The notes below the pieces were generated by a model. That model was not told the origin of the DNA. It did no database searches and worked only from the letters and a program-made list of their open reading frames with translations. DNA of 64,000 bases from Rhizobium sp. N324 (lineage in GTDB: Bacteria > Pseudomonadota > Alphaproteobacteria > Rhizobiales > Rhizobiaceae): the NCBI RefSeq assembly GCF_001664485.1, contig NZ_CP013633.1, positions 62,001 to 126,000 on the forward strand, read 5' to 3'. The translations under genes were made by a program, and so were the position numbers. Positions within the stretch are counted from its first letter, which is position 1, and each line of letters begins with the position of its first letter. Below, piece by piece: positions 21,253 through 30,274 of the stretch.

Positions 21253-22249
21253 TTATTTTGACGCGTCGCTTTTGTTGGCATGCGCCTGAATTTGCGTGCA
21301 TCGCTCGATCAGGTGCTCGAACGGCTCGGAATCGCCGAGCAGCAGGCCGTCGTCGACCATGCGCGCGTAATCCTCGCCGAGCGCACGCACACCTTCTCCG
21401 GATGGCGTCAGAACCAGATTGCCGTTGACGGCTGCGGCGTAGTCGATGGGCGAGCGGTCGGCCGCCTTTTCCGCAAAAAACATGGATTTGTGTTTCGCCA
21501 CGGCATTGGCGAGTTGCCGATCCGCGGATGCTTTGTCGGCGAAACCAGCATCGTCCAGCCGGACGACATCATGCCAGTGGCGGGCAAAACGATCGCCGCG
21601 AAGGCGCTCCTGCAGGCAGAAGACATGGATGGCGGTCGCTTTCTCCCAGAACGTCCGCTCCGCGTGCATGACGCGGGGACTCGCTTTCGGAAATTCGACA
21701 CCATCAACCTGGCCCGACGCGTCACAGTCGATATCGCGGATACTGGCCGGCTCGCCGGTCGACCGCGCTCCGAATTCGAGCATGACGCTCGGGGCGACAT
21801 AGCCGGATCCGCTGCTCACCGCTTCATAGTCGAGGTAGAGCGTATCGTCCTCGAGGCGGATTGCCGCCGGAAGAGATTGAACGCGCAACGCGCCATAACC
21901 GGCTCCACCGAGCCCGCCACCCAGACCGGAAGCCGCTTTCGCACCTCGCTGGTCCAGTGTTTCTCCTCGCTGCGGGTTTCGGCAGTGCTTCGTCATTGCC
22001 GCCAACCAAGTCCGGCGCCAGGGCGCGGATATCGTAGGTCAGGTCGACATCCTCGGAGAACCTTTTGATGACACCGTAGGCTTTCGAAAGCGAAGTGCCG
22101 CCCTTGAAGACGAGATGCTCACCGAGCTTGGACGAAAAGAGCGTCTGCAGCGTCCAGACGACCCAGACATCCTTTTCGAGGAGATGAATGGGCCGTCCGG
22201 TGCGGTCGGCCGCCACCGCCAAGGCTTCGCGTCGGTTATCCTTTGACAA
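21253..22249 (-). pseudogene. AbiEii-like nucleotidyltransferase toxin, frameshifted
   Basis: Starts MSKDNRREALAVAADRTGRP and holds the AbiEii signature FKGGTSLSKAYGVIKRFSED VDLTYD, with the GGTSL...ED.D nucleotidyltransferase motif. The frame is lost after DEALPK near 21976: one missing A would read TRSEEKHWTSEVRKRLPVWV. A second shift at about 21880-21905 leads to SLPAAIRLEDDTLYLDYEAV and the rest down to the stop at 21253. The catalytic region precedes the first break, but a full-length toxin cannot be made. Follows its putative antitoxin by 13 bp. Confidence 0.8.
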
Positions 22250-22262
22250 GGTCAGAAACAGA

Positions 22263-22856
22263 TCAGCGATGCGCAGCCTTTCCTACGCTTCTTGCAAGCC
22301 AGGTCGGAAACTGCGGAGCCGCCGCCACCAGCTCGCCGAACGCGTCTGGCGGCAGCTTTCGCTTGATCCGCGACAGTGCTTCATCGACCCTCTCCGGCCC
22401 AAGCCATGCAAGTGCGCGGACCGCCACGCCAGCAGGTCGATCTGCCAAGGCCAATTGCCAGCGCGGCACGTGCTTGAGCTCGACCGTCTGCTGTCCAAGG
22501 GTCATCGTCCGGCTACGGCCGGATGTCAGGTAGACGGAGCGGACCGGGACCTGGGAGGTCAGGCCCAGGGCATTTGCCGCGGCGGCGCCATTCGAGACGA
22601 TGACCTCACCGCGCTGCTGCGCCACCGCCTCTACGGCCTGTTCGACCGTCGGCGGCCGACTGCCAAAGCGACTTTTGACGGGCCGCATATAGATACCACG
22701 GCCCGCCCGGACGAGCTCGCCACGCTCGGCCAGGCGCGACAGAGCCCGATCCAGGGCGGCTCGATTTCCGAGATGCAAAAAGCTCTTTGCCGAAAGCGCG
22801 GATCCTTCCGGCAGTCGTTCAGCATGTCCCATGATTTGCGATGTCAGCTTTTGCAT
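22263..22856 (-). CDS. AbiEi-like antitoxin (DUF6088 type)
   Basis: 197 residues. N-terminal winged-helix-like region (SFLHLGNRAALDRALSRLAE RGELVRAGRGIYMRP), then the AbiEi core GRSRTMTLGQQTVELKHVPR and LAWLGPERVDEALSRIKRKL. AbiEi proteins repress their operon and neutralise AbiEii. The frame is intact while the toxin is broken, the expected order of decay for a toxin-antitoxin pair. Confidence 0.8.
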   Translation of the reverse strand: MQKLTSQIMGHAERLPEGSALSAKSFLHLGNRAALDRALSRLAERGELVRAGRGIYMRPVKSRFGSRPPTVEQAVEAVAQQRGEVIVSNGAAAANALGLTSQVPVRSVYLTSGRSRTMTLGQQTVELKHVPRWQLALADRPAGVAVRALAWLGPERVDEALSRIKRKLPPDAFGELVAAAPQFPTWLARSVGKAAHR

Positions 22857-22977
22857 GGCATTTCTCTTGTCAGAAATATATGCAAGTTTCTGACAGTTTG
22901 CAATGAGAGGGGAAGACGGCGAGCCCGGACGGTGCTGACCAATTTTTATCGGTCAGTGACCCGCTGTCTCTTCACAA

Positions 22978-23187
22978 TCACAATTCATCTATCAGGCCGT
23001 CAAACACTTCCACCATCGCATCGCTGATGGCCTTGCCTAGCGCGGCTGCAGCGTTTGCAAGCGCCTCGTCGTCCATATCGCGAGCGGCCATCGCAAAAGC
23101 AGTTCCCTCGGACGTTACGATTTCCCGCGCCCGCTCAATTGCCCAAAGGCCGAAGTCGCTGCGGCTGCTGATTTCCACGGTTTCCAT
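22978..23187 (-). CDS. Small conserved-looking protein
   Basis: 69 residues, not recognised. Acidic and helical: METVEISSRSDFGLWAIERA, then AREIVTSEGTAFAMAARDMD. AGGAGA sits 6 bp before the ATG, supporting translation. It stands alone between the AbiE-like pair (same strand) and the T3SS locus. Confidence 0.55.
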   Translation of the reverse strand: METVEISSRSDFGLWAIERAREIVTSEGTAFAMAARDMDDEALANAAAALGKAISDAMVEVFDGLIDEL

Positions 23188-23510
23188 GTTGTCTCCTGAT
23201 TTGTTCGAGAGGACGGCTTATACCGATTTGCCGGACAATGCAGTCTGAAAACCGAGCCCGAGGACCGACTTCGATCTGTCTCGTGAGCGCATTCCCTACG
23301 GGACCGTGCTCTATTGCGCCGCACCTTGGCGACTGCGGTGTCACCAGCATTTGTACTGCGGTATAATTTGGAAGCGCTATGTGGGGGTCAATGGTTCAAT
23401 TTTGCCGCTCCGATAGCACCCATTTGTCATATCACTGAAAAACTTCTGACCTAACGAGGCTTTCCGGGCCTCCGTTCAGGGTGCGGCCGTCGATCAGGAG
23501 TGACGAAATC
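23188..23510. promoter_or_regulatory. Upstream region of the first T3SS translocator-like gene
   Basis: 323 bp without a gene. A TATAAT hexamer at 23362-23367 could be a -10 box, but I see no matching -35. No sigma-54 site or convincing tts-box was found by eye. Confidence 0.3.
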
Positions 23511-26120
23511 ATGTTGGAACGTGTTGGCAGCGGATCGAAAGAGGTCGAAACCCTGGTCGTGGACCTCGGCCAGAAAGACGTGACTGGCCGTTCTGGATCG
23601 ACAAAAACCATCGACGCCGGCGAAATACGAAAGATCGCGCCGAGCGGTAACGGGCAGGCACTCGACATCTCCGCTGCGCGGGGCTTCGTCGGGTTTACCC
23701 AGAGCAAAAGCGGCGCCACCGCGATCCTGGTCGATGCAAAGGTGAGCACGCCCGAAACCGACCCGGGCAACGATCTCAAGATCGACCTGGACGGCTTGAA
23801 GAAGGTTGCCGCTTCCGAATTCGGCAGCACCGTGCCCAACAATATCACCCACCTGTTCAACCCGACCATCCAGGCGATGGCCAACCAGCTTTACGGGGGA
23901 GACAGTTCCGAGGTGCGCGATCAGTTCAAGGCCGACGTCAAGGCGCTTCTCGGTCCGCTGCTCGACAAGGTCGGTGCCGGAGAGGTCAGTCAGGCTGATC
24001 TTGGCGGCCTTCTGGAGCGCCTGACGTCGCAGTTGGCGGCTCCCGGCGGCAAGGAAGTCTGGGGTTACCGCCACGCGGTGCAGACCGCGCTCGAAGGGCT
24101 CGTCATGGGCGCCAGCCTGGTCTCGAAGTTGCCGGCCAATGCCGAGTGGGACAAGAGCGTCTCGCCGCTGCCCTCCAACAATCTCGCCAGCTATTCGTTC
24201 AACGACGTCATGGCGGCGATCATGATCGGCACCGGGCTGGCCGGCAAGGGCATTGCCGCCAACGGCTCAGACGGCGGGCGCTTCTTCGCCGGCAGCGGCG
24301 GCGACGCCTGGATCGCCGAGCGCATGTTCGCCACCAAGGACAATGGCTGGAGCAAGACCATCCAAAGTCTCGATCTGCCCTATATCGACAGCGACTATCT
24401 GACATCCAGCCTCAAGAAGATGGACCTTGTCATGTCGGGCTCGGATGCCATCGAGCCGGTCGTGGAGCGCCCGATCGACGAGAACGACATCCTGGAAAGC
24501 AAGGTGCTGCGCGGCTACGCTCCGTCGACCGCCTATGAGCCGACGCTGAAGAAGCTCGACGAACTCAAATACGGCATTCTCGGCGACGCCGTGAAGGACG
24601 TGAACCGGGATTTCGTCGCGCCCGACAACATGGATGACCTCGACCAGCTGACGCCGGAACAGAAGGCGACGCTGCTCTACGATCTCATCGAGATCAAACA
24701 GCAGTTCAATGGCTATATGAACCAGTATGGCGACAGCGTGCCCGATGGCGAGTGCGTCGGCAAGGACCTCGATGCGCGGATCGAAAAGCTGACGGCCGAT
24801 CCGGCGACGCAGCAGCATCTCTCGGATATCTTCGCGAGCGGCATGAAGGAATATCTGCAGCGACCGGAGAATTCCGATCTGCTCACCAACATCGAGGACG
24901 CCTATCTGATCGACATCGGCGGCGGCAAGGCGATCGACCGGGCGCTGAGCGCCGGCAAGAGCTTCGAAGATGCCCTGAAGGATTATTATTCCGAACTCAA
25001 CACCCTCGTCGATCTCCTGCCCCAGGATTATATCGATGCGCATCTCGACGCCGCGAACGTCACCTTCGCCAATATCGTCAAGGAACATTATATCGGCGAC
25101 GGCCAGGGTGTCGATCTCGAGCCGCTGCTGTCGGGGCCGGATGACACCTTCGAGCCCGGGGCGACGAATGACGCCATCAGCCAGTTGGCAACTACGTTCG
25201 CCGAGGATTTCATCAGCAAAAACGGCCCGGCCGATGGCGGCGAAACGCTGAAACAGAACCTGGCGCAGGATATAGCGCGCGACGTCGACGGCGTTCTGCG
25301 GATGGTGCGCGGCGGTATGAAGCTCGACGATGCGCTCGCCTCCTTCAAGGATTCGCTCGATCTGCCGCGCCAGACCCGGACACCTGCCGGCATCGATGCC
25401 GAGGTGTACAAGGCCGGTCTGGTGCACGCCGTGCAGATGCTGACGATGTCGAGCGTGCTGGTGGCGCGCGGCCTCGGCGTCGGCGGCAAGTGGACGCCGG
25501 CCGATATCGCCGCCGCGGTCGGCTCGGCGACGCAGATCGTCGGCATGACGATGGAAGGTCTCGGCAAGAACCTCGACGTTGCCGGCAAACCGTTCAGCGC
25601 CTTCGGCAATCAGCCTGGCAGCTGGGGCAAGGGGATCTCGATGAACTTCTCGCCGAAGACGATGGAAGCGGCAGGCAAGATCCTCGGCGCGGCCGGCGGC
25701 CTCGCCATGGCCGGCCTCGGCTTCTATTCGGCGTCGCGGTCGATGAAGGCCGGCGACCGCGCCAAGGGCGCGCTCGAAATAATCGGCGGCATTGCCGGTA
25801 CCGGCAACGCGCTGATCGGTTTCTCCGAGGCGATGCTTTATCTGACCAATGCCATGTCCCGTGCCTTTTCCGGACTCGGAACGGTGGCGCCGGAAGTCGT
25901 GACCATCTTCAGCAGCGCCGCCAAAACCGGCCTTGCCGCGGCCGGACTGGTCACCGGCCTCGTTGCCTCGGCCGTCGGGCTGGCGCTTGGTCTGTGGGAT
26001 ATGGCCAATGGCGTGAAGAAGCTCGACAAAATGGAAAAGCAGCTGAACGAGAAGCTTGAACGCTACACCGGCGAGTCCGTGCATCTCGAATTTGGGCCAG
26101 ACCCGTCATTCATCTGGTAG
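23511..26120 (+). CDS. Large T3SS translocator-like protein (HrpK/HrpF/NolX type), copy 1
   Basis: 869 residues; start 23511 follows CAGGAG, an upstream frame to 23481 lacks this. No Sec signal. Residues about 88-303 (DLKIDLDGLKKVAASEFGST to YLTSSLK) are nearly identical to a block in the gene at 26342. Then comes a helical region (LTPEQKATLLYDLIEIKQQF). The last 250 residues carry Gly/Ala-rich hydrophobic helices (AAGKILGAAGGLAMAGLGFY, AAGLVTGLVASAVGLALGLW), as expected for a protein inserted in the host membrane. Position at the head of a T3SS locus and this profile suggest a translocator of the HrpK/HrpF/NolX kind. That name is inference; I did not recognise the family from motifs alone. 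Confidence 0.6.
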   Translation: MLERVGSGSKEVETLVVDLGQKDVTGRSGSTKTIDAGEIRKIAPSGNGQALDISAARGFVGFTQSKSGATAILVDAKVSTPETDPGNDLKIDLDGLKKVAASEFGSTVPNNITHLFNPTIQAMANQLYGGDSSEVRDQFKADVKALLGPLLDKVGAGEVSQADLGGLLERLTSQLAAPGGKEVWGYRHAVQTALEGLVMGASLVSKLPANAEWDKSVSPLPSNNLASYSFNDVMAAIMIGTGLAGKGIAANGSDGGRFFAGSGGDAWIAERMFATKDNGWSKTIQSLDLPYIDSDYLTSSLKKMDLVMSGSDAIEPVVERPIDENDILESKVLRGYAPSTAYEPTLKKLDELKYGILGDAVKDVNRDFVAPDNMDDLDQLTPEQKATLLYDLIEIKQQFNGYMNQYGDSVPDGECVGKDLDARIEKLTADPATQQHLSDIFASGMKEYLQRPENSDLLTNIEDAYLIDIGGGKAIDRALSAGKSFEDALKDYYSELNTLVDLLPQDYIDAHLDAANVTFANIVKEHYIGDGQGVDLEPLLSGPDDTFEPGATNDAISQLATTFAEDFISKNGPADGGETLKQNLAQDIARDVDGVLRMVRGGMKLDDALASFKDSLDLPRQTRTPAGIDAEVYKAGLVHAVQMLTMSSVLVARGLGVGGKWTPADIAAAVGSATQIVGMTMEGLGKNLDVAGKPFSAFGNQPGSWGKGISMNFSPKTMEAAGKILGAAGGLAMAGLGFYSASRSMKAGDRAKGALEIIGGIAGTGNALIGFSEAMLYLTNAMSRAFSGLGTVAPEVVTIFSSAAKTGLAAAGLVTGLVASAVGLALGLWDMANGVKKLDKMEKQLNEKLERYTGESVHLEFGPDPSFIW
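23772..24417 (+). repeat. Duplicated block, copy A
   Basis: 646 bp almost identical to 27413-28058 with a constant offset of 3641 bp, so no indels. The longest identical stretches lie near 24085-24240 and 24240-24410. Encodes the shared segment of both translocator-like proteins. Confidence 0.9.
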
Positions 26121-26341
26121 AGGCAGAGGGGCGGCAACGATGACCGCCACAGCCTGGGAAATACCCTGCGACCCCTCGGTAAAAATGTGATTTTTGATCT
26201 CCAGGCGCGAGGCCGCTGCATTTTATGCAACCGCGATGTCGCGATCGGGCTTGAATTATCACGCAAAGGTCGATCTTATGCCTAACGTAAGGTAAACGAC
26301 GTCATCCGCGAAAAGCGGAAAAAGAAAATCAAAGGGAACGC

Positions 26342-29185
26342 ATGTCATCGATCGCACCAGCATCTTCGGATATCGATACGGTTTCATTTCTCCGGCTAAA
26401 CGCCAATTCCGATCCGAAGTCCGAAAATTCCACGAGCCAGGGCAAAACCACGAGCACCACGGTCAAGAAGGCATCGCCTTTTGCCTCTGACGGGACCACG
26501 ACGGCAGCCCTGACGATTTTCTCCTCTATATCGGCGCAGACGAGCAGTCCGAAGTTCGTTTCGCTGGCCGCCACGTCGAATGGCACGTCCCGCCCTACCG
26601 CGCCGATCCAGCCGGTCATCGATCTCCTGTTCAATTCCGATTTCATGAGCGAGATCAATCAGGGCTTCATGGAAGGGCTGAAGGACAAGGACAAATCCTT
26701 CGAGAGCATCGACGTCGTCAAAAACCCTCACAATTACACTGCCGAGCAGAAACTGATCATGTATCTCGATCTGCTTCAGACCAAGGCGACCTTCGGCCAA
26801 TACAAGGACAGCCTCGGCGACAACCAGCGCGGCATCTACAACGACCAGGAGATCCTGAAGGATCTCGACAAGTCAATCGCCATCCTGGGCTCGGACCCCG
26901 ACGTCAACTCGCTGATGACGGAGAAGGCGCTAAAGGCCTTCAAGCTGATCTTCTCCGGTTATCGCGTCGCGCCGGCCGATACGAACAAGGACGCTTCCGA
27001 GATCATCAACGACACGATAACGCGTGACGAGAAGATGAAGGACCTGCGTACGAAGGTCGAGGATGCCTTTGAGCGCGACATCGTCAATGGCGGCCTGCTG
27101 AATGACGGTCTGAAATCCGGCAAGGACGTCACCACCATTCTCAAGGAATATAATGCCGCCCTCGGCTTCTATTCCATGGTGCTTCCCGACGATTTCGTAA
27201 AGCAGCGCTCGGCGATTGCCGACAAGACCTATGCCGAATTCTTCGACAAGAACGTGCTGCCGACGATCTCCGATCCGACGACGGCGCTCGATGGCCTGAT
27301 CCGCATGGGACTGGCCGGCAACAAGACCGAGCGGGAACTGAAGGGGCTCGGCTCCATCCTGCCGGTTGTGGATTTCGACCAGTCGCTCGGGCTCGGCGGG
27401 AGCCTGTTCCCCGATCTCAAGATCGACCTCGACGGTTTGAAAAAGGTTGCCGCTTCCGAATTCGGCAGCACCGTTCCCAACAATATCACCCACCTGTTCA
27501 ACCCGACCATCCAGGCGATGGCCAACCAGTTTTACGGGTCAGACAGCCCCGAGGTGCGCGATCAGTTCAAGGCCGACGTCAAGGCGCTTCTCGGTCCGCT
27601 GCTCGACAAGGTAGGCGCCGGAGAAATCGGCATCGGCGATCTCGCCGGCAATCTGGAGCGCCTGACGTCGCGCCTGAGCGCACCCGGCGGCAAGGAGGTC
27701 TTGGGCTACCGCCATGCGGTGCAGACCGCGCTGGAAGGGCTCGTCATGGGCGCCAGCCTGGTCTCGAAGTTGCCGGCCAATGCCGAGTGGGACAAGAGCG
27801 TCTCGCCGCTGCCCTCCAGCAATCTCGCCAGCTATTCGTTCAACGACGTCATGGCGGCAATCATGATCGGCACCGGGCTGGCCGGCAAGGGCATTGCCGC
27901 CAACGGCTCAGACGGCGGGCGCTTCTTCGCCGGCAGCGGGGGCGACGCCTGGATCGCCGAGCGCATGTTCGCCACCAAGGACAATGGCTGGAGCAAGACC
28001 ATCCAAAGTCTCGATCTGCCCTATATCGACAGCGAATATCTGACATCGAGCCTCAAGGACATGGGACTTTCCATGTCAGGCCTGATGAAGACGCTGATGC
28101 CCGGCACGGATGTGATCGATCCAATCATCGTCGACGGCAAGACCGCCGAAGAGGCGATCAAGAAGATCATCGCCCCGAGCCTCGACGCGCTGGCGGAAAC
28201 CCTGTTCAAGGGCAATGCCGATGCCATGGCGCAATACAAGACCAATTTCACGACGATCTTCACCGCGCTTTGGGCGACGATGCGACCGGGCGGCAGCGTC
28301 GAAACGATCAAGGCCGACCTTGCCAAGCTGATCGACAAGACCGCGACGGCGGCGCCGGCAGGGGTCGATCCTGTCAAATACAAGGCGGCGCTCTCTTCCG
28401 GCGTGATGTCGGTGCTTACCGCATCCCGCTCCATCTATGCCGGCCTCAACATGACGAGCCCGACCTGGGACAGCATCGGCATCGTGGTTCTGCACGCCCT
28501 TGGCGCTCTCGCGCACATGGGCAGTGCGCTCGGCTCGGCGATCAAAGCCTCGAATTTTTCGCTGCTGGATGGGATCAGTTCACTCGTCGGCGTTTCCGAC
28601 GAGCTGGCGCGGGCGCAGCGCAGCGTGCTCTCCGCCTTTTTCAAGAATACCGGGACGACGGTTGGCGCCGTTGCCGGCGTCGCTTGGCTGCCGGTGGAAT
28701 ATTACCAGTTCCTGCAGGGGCTCACCAGTGGCAAGGGCGATCCGGTCGATCTCATCTTCATGGGTATCGGAACCGCGGCGGACACGGTCGGCGCGATCGA
28801 GGGCATCGCAGGCGTTGCCAATATGCTGGTGAATTCCACCTTCCTCGGGCGCACGGGCGCAACGGTAGCGCTCGTCTCCGGCGGCTTCTCGCTCGCCTTC
28901 GCGATCGCCGGCGCGGTGTCCTGGGCGGCCTGGGCGGGCTTTGCCATCTACCAGAGCATCAAGCAGGAAAAAGCCTTCCACAAGCAGACCGACATGATGA
29001 ACGACATGCTTAAGCGCACTGTCAACGACACGGTCGGCATCTACGCCAAAACAGGTCAGCGCGTCGGCGCCAAGGGCGGCGTCGCCCCCGCGCCCCGCGA
29101 CCCGGAACAGCGCGAGCTGACCCCTGAGAACTGGGACGCGATCATCGCCGATATCGAGAAGCGCCGCGGTACGGCGGTGGGCTGA
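26342..29185 (+). CDS. Large T3SS translocator-like protein, copy 2
   Basis: 947 residues; AAAGGGA precedes the ATG. Ser/Thr-rich, signal-less N-terminus (MSSIAPASSDIDTVSFLRLN), as is common in T3SS substrates. The helical unit YTAEQKLIMYLDLLQTKATF comes before the shared block (residues about 358-573), whereas in copy 1 the equivalent unit comes after it. The C-terminal third has hydrophobic helices (GNKTERELKGLGS earlier; TGATVALVSGGFSLAFAIAG AVSWAAWAGFAIYQ late) and a polar tail. Interpreted as a second translocator or secreted pore protein by context and similarity to copy 1. Confidence 0.6.
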   Translation: MSSIAPASSDIDTVSFLRLNANSDPKSENSTSQGKTTSTTVKKASPFASDGTTTAALTIFSSISAQTSSPKFVSLAATSNGTSRPTAPIQPVIDLLFNSDFMSEINQGFMEGLKDKDKSFESIDVVKNPHNYTAEQKLIMYLDLLQTKATFGQYKDSLGDNQRGIYNDQEILKDLDKSIAILGSDPDVNSLMTEKALKAFKLIFSGYRVAPADTNKDASEIINDTITRDEKMKDLRTKVEDAFERDIVNGGLLNDGLKSGKDVTTILKEYNAALGFYSMVLPDDFVKQRSAIADKTYAEFFDKNVLPTISDPTTALDGLIRMGLAGNKTERELKGLGSILPVVDFDQSLGLGGSLFPDLKIDLDGLKKVAASEFGSTVPNNITHLFNPTIQAMANQFYGSDSPEVRDQFKADVKALLGPLLDKVGAGEIGIGDLAGNLERLTSRLSAPGGKEVLGYRHAVQTALEGLVMGASLVSKLPANAEWDKSVSPLPSSNLASYSFNDVMAAIMIGTGLAGKGIAANGSDGGRFFAGSGGDAWIAERMFATKDNGWSKTIQSLDLPYIDSEYLTSSLKDMGLSMSGLMKTLMPGTDVIDPIIVDGKTAEEAIKKIIAPSLDALAETLFKGNADAMAQYKTNFTTIFTALWATMRPGGSVETIKADLAKLIDKTATAAPAGVDPVKYKAALSSGVMSVLTASRSIYAGLNMTSPTWDSIGIVVLHALGALAHMGSALGSAIKASNFSLLDGISSLVGVSDELARAQRSVLSAFFKNTGTTVGAVAGVAWLPVEYYQFLQGLTSGKGDPVDLIFMGIGTAADTVGAIEGIAGVANMLVNSTFLGRTGATVALVSGGFSLAFAIAGAVSWAAWAGFAIYQSIKQEKAFHKQTDMMNDMLKRTVNDTVGIYAKTGQRVGAKGGVAPAPRDPEQRELTPENWDAIIADIEKRRGTAVG
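27413..28058 (+). repeat. Duplicated block, copy B
   Basis: Partner of 23772-24417. The DNA match, including most third codon positions, is far closer than in the flanking parts of the two genes, pointing to recent duplication or gene conversion. Confidence 0.9.
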
Positions 29186-29222
29186 TCCGGGACGCTTTCG
29201 CAACACCAAATATCTGGGTACT

Positions 29223-29259
29223 CACAGGCCCGGTTGGCGTAGAGGCGGTCGGGCCTGTG
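29223..29259 (+). terminator. Hairpin after the second translocator-like gene
   Basis: Perfect 10-bp stem CACAGGCCCG (29223-29232) and CGGGCCTGTG (29250-29259), 17-nt loop, followed by AT-rich aatatttgat. Probable terminator, separating the translocator-like genes from the nolB operon. Confidence 0.65.
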
Positions 29260-29294
29260 AATATTTGATAGCAATAAATTTAAGTATGAATTTC

Positions 29295-29312
29295 ATGCGC
29301 AATCTGGATATC
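29295..29312 (+). promoter_or_regulatory. Shared T3SS promoter motif, site 1
   Basis: ATGCGC-N4-TGGATATC in a very AT-rich 304-bp gap, 178 bp before the ATG at 29490. The same 14 fixed bases at the same spacing recur at 41516-41533 between the divergent sctD and rhcC1 operons. Candidate binding site for a T3SS regulator; the inference rests on two sites only. Confidence 0.4.
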
Positions 29313-29489
29313 TGCTGCGCTTTATGGATAAAAACGTTCAATTTTAATATAAAGGTCGAGAAAGTTGTCAATGCCGATTGTAAGTTCCGAAAATTAACCA
29401 TCGGTTAAGTTTAAACAATTGACCGGCCGTTTTTTTATCCATATCAAATCATGCATTCATTTTGATAACTCCTTGATGGAAGTGCTCAT

Positions 29490-29747
29490 ATGGCCGTAGA
29501 TGCAGTGAATTCCGACCTGAACCTGGCGCCTGCAAACCCTGTCTCGGTGGAGCTGACGACTGATAAGACGGGTTCCAAGGACACCACCGGCAGCACGACG
29601 AAAAAGGTCGATCCGAACAGCGAGAGCGAGATACTCTCCGCTGCCGTGGACGCGTTTCTGCCAGGCATGATTTCCAACACCCTGATGCTGAACAATTCGC
29701 TTTTCAATTTCGCCAAGGAGGCGATCGACGAAGGCAGCGACGAGTAG
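29490..29747 (+). CDS. Small acidic T3SS-locus protein
   Basis: 85 residues, not recognised. Ser/Thr-rich N-terminus without a Sec signal (VSVELTTDKTGSKDTTGSTT) and a helical C-terminus (LSAAVDAFLPGMISNTLMLN). Size and layout fit a small secreted T3SS component (needle, pilin, NopA-like, or a chaperone). It opens the operon nolB-rhcU, 50 bp before nolB. Confidence 0.55.
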   Translation: MAVDAVNSDLNLAPANPVSVELTTDKTGSKDTTGSTTKKVDPNSESEILSAAVDAFLPGMISNTLMLNNSLFNFAKEAIDEGSDE

Positions 29748-29797
29748 CGTTCCCGTTCATCGTTTGCAGTTGACGTGTACCGAGTTGAGGAATTGCA

Positions 29798-30274
29798 ATG
29801 AGTGGAGAAGAACTTTGCGGCCGCGCTTTCACGCCGCCCGTCGACGGCGTATCGACAGGCAATGTGCTGAAGACCTCGGAGATCGTGGCGGAGCGGATCG
29901 GACTGCAACCGGCGGATTTCGCCGGCCTTCGGCCAACCGAACTCACCTCTATTCCCAACACCCAGGGCCGCAAAATCGCGCCTGAGTCCGACGCCGTCCC
30001 GCCCTCCTATTCACCGGAAGGCAATACCAGGCCCTCCAGCATTCTCGACCGGCTGTCGGCATTCTTCATGCCGGTGGCCGGGAACGGCCAGCCGGAGACG
30101 CCGCTGGTGCGATTTGCCGCGGACAAGGATCACAGCGGCCCGAAGATCGAAGACATCACGACATCGATCGACCGGCTGGAGAAATCACAGCAATTCGCGA
30201 CCGGCACGACGCTGCTGTCGTCACTCACCCAGTCGGTGATGTCGTCGTCCAAACGGCTGACGCAGGGCCAGTGA
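29798..30274 (+). CDS. nolB: T3SS inner-rod-like protein NolB (SctI)
   Basis: 158 residues. Placed directly before rhcJ, as nolB is in other rhizobial T3SS loci. Poorly conserved family: disordered N-terminal half, then a helical C-terminus (EDITTSIDRLEKSQQFATGT TLLSSLTQSVMSSSKRLTQGQ) typical of rod proteins. Called by position and C-terminal pattern. Its TGA overlaps the GTG start of rhcJ. Confidence 0.65.
   Translation: MSGEELCGRAFTPPVDGVSTGNVLKTSEIVAERIGLQPADFAGLRPTELTSIPNTQGRKIAPESDAVPPSYSPEGNTRPSSILDRLSAFFMPVAGNGQPETPLVRFAADKDHSGPKIEDITTSIDRLEKSQQFATGTTLLSSLTQSVMSSSKRLTQGQ

Noticed and set aside
24267..26084. A 605-codon leftward frame opposite the first translocator-like gene
   Set aside because: Antisense shadow, His/Arg/Gly-rich with no family pattern or ribosome site.
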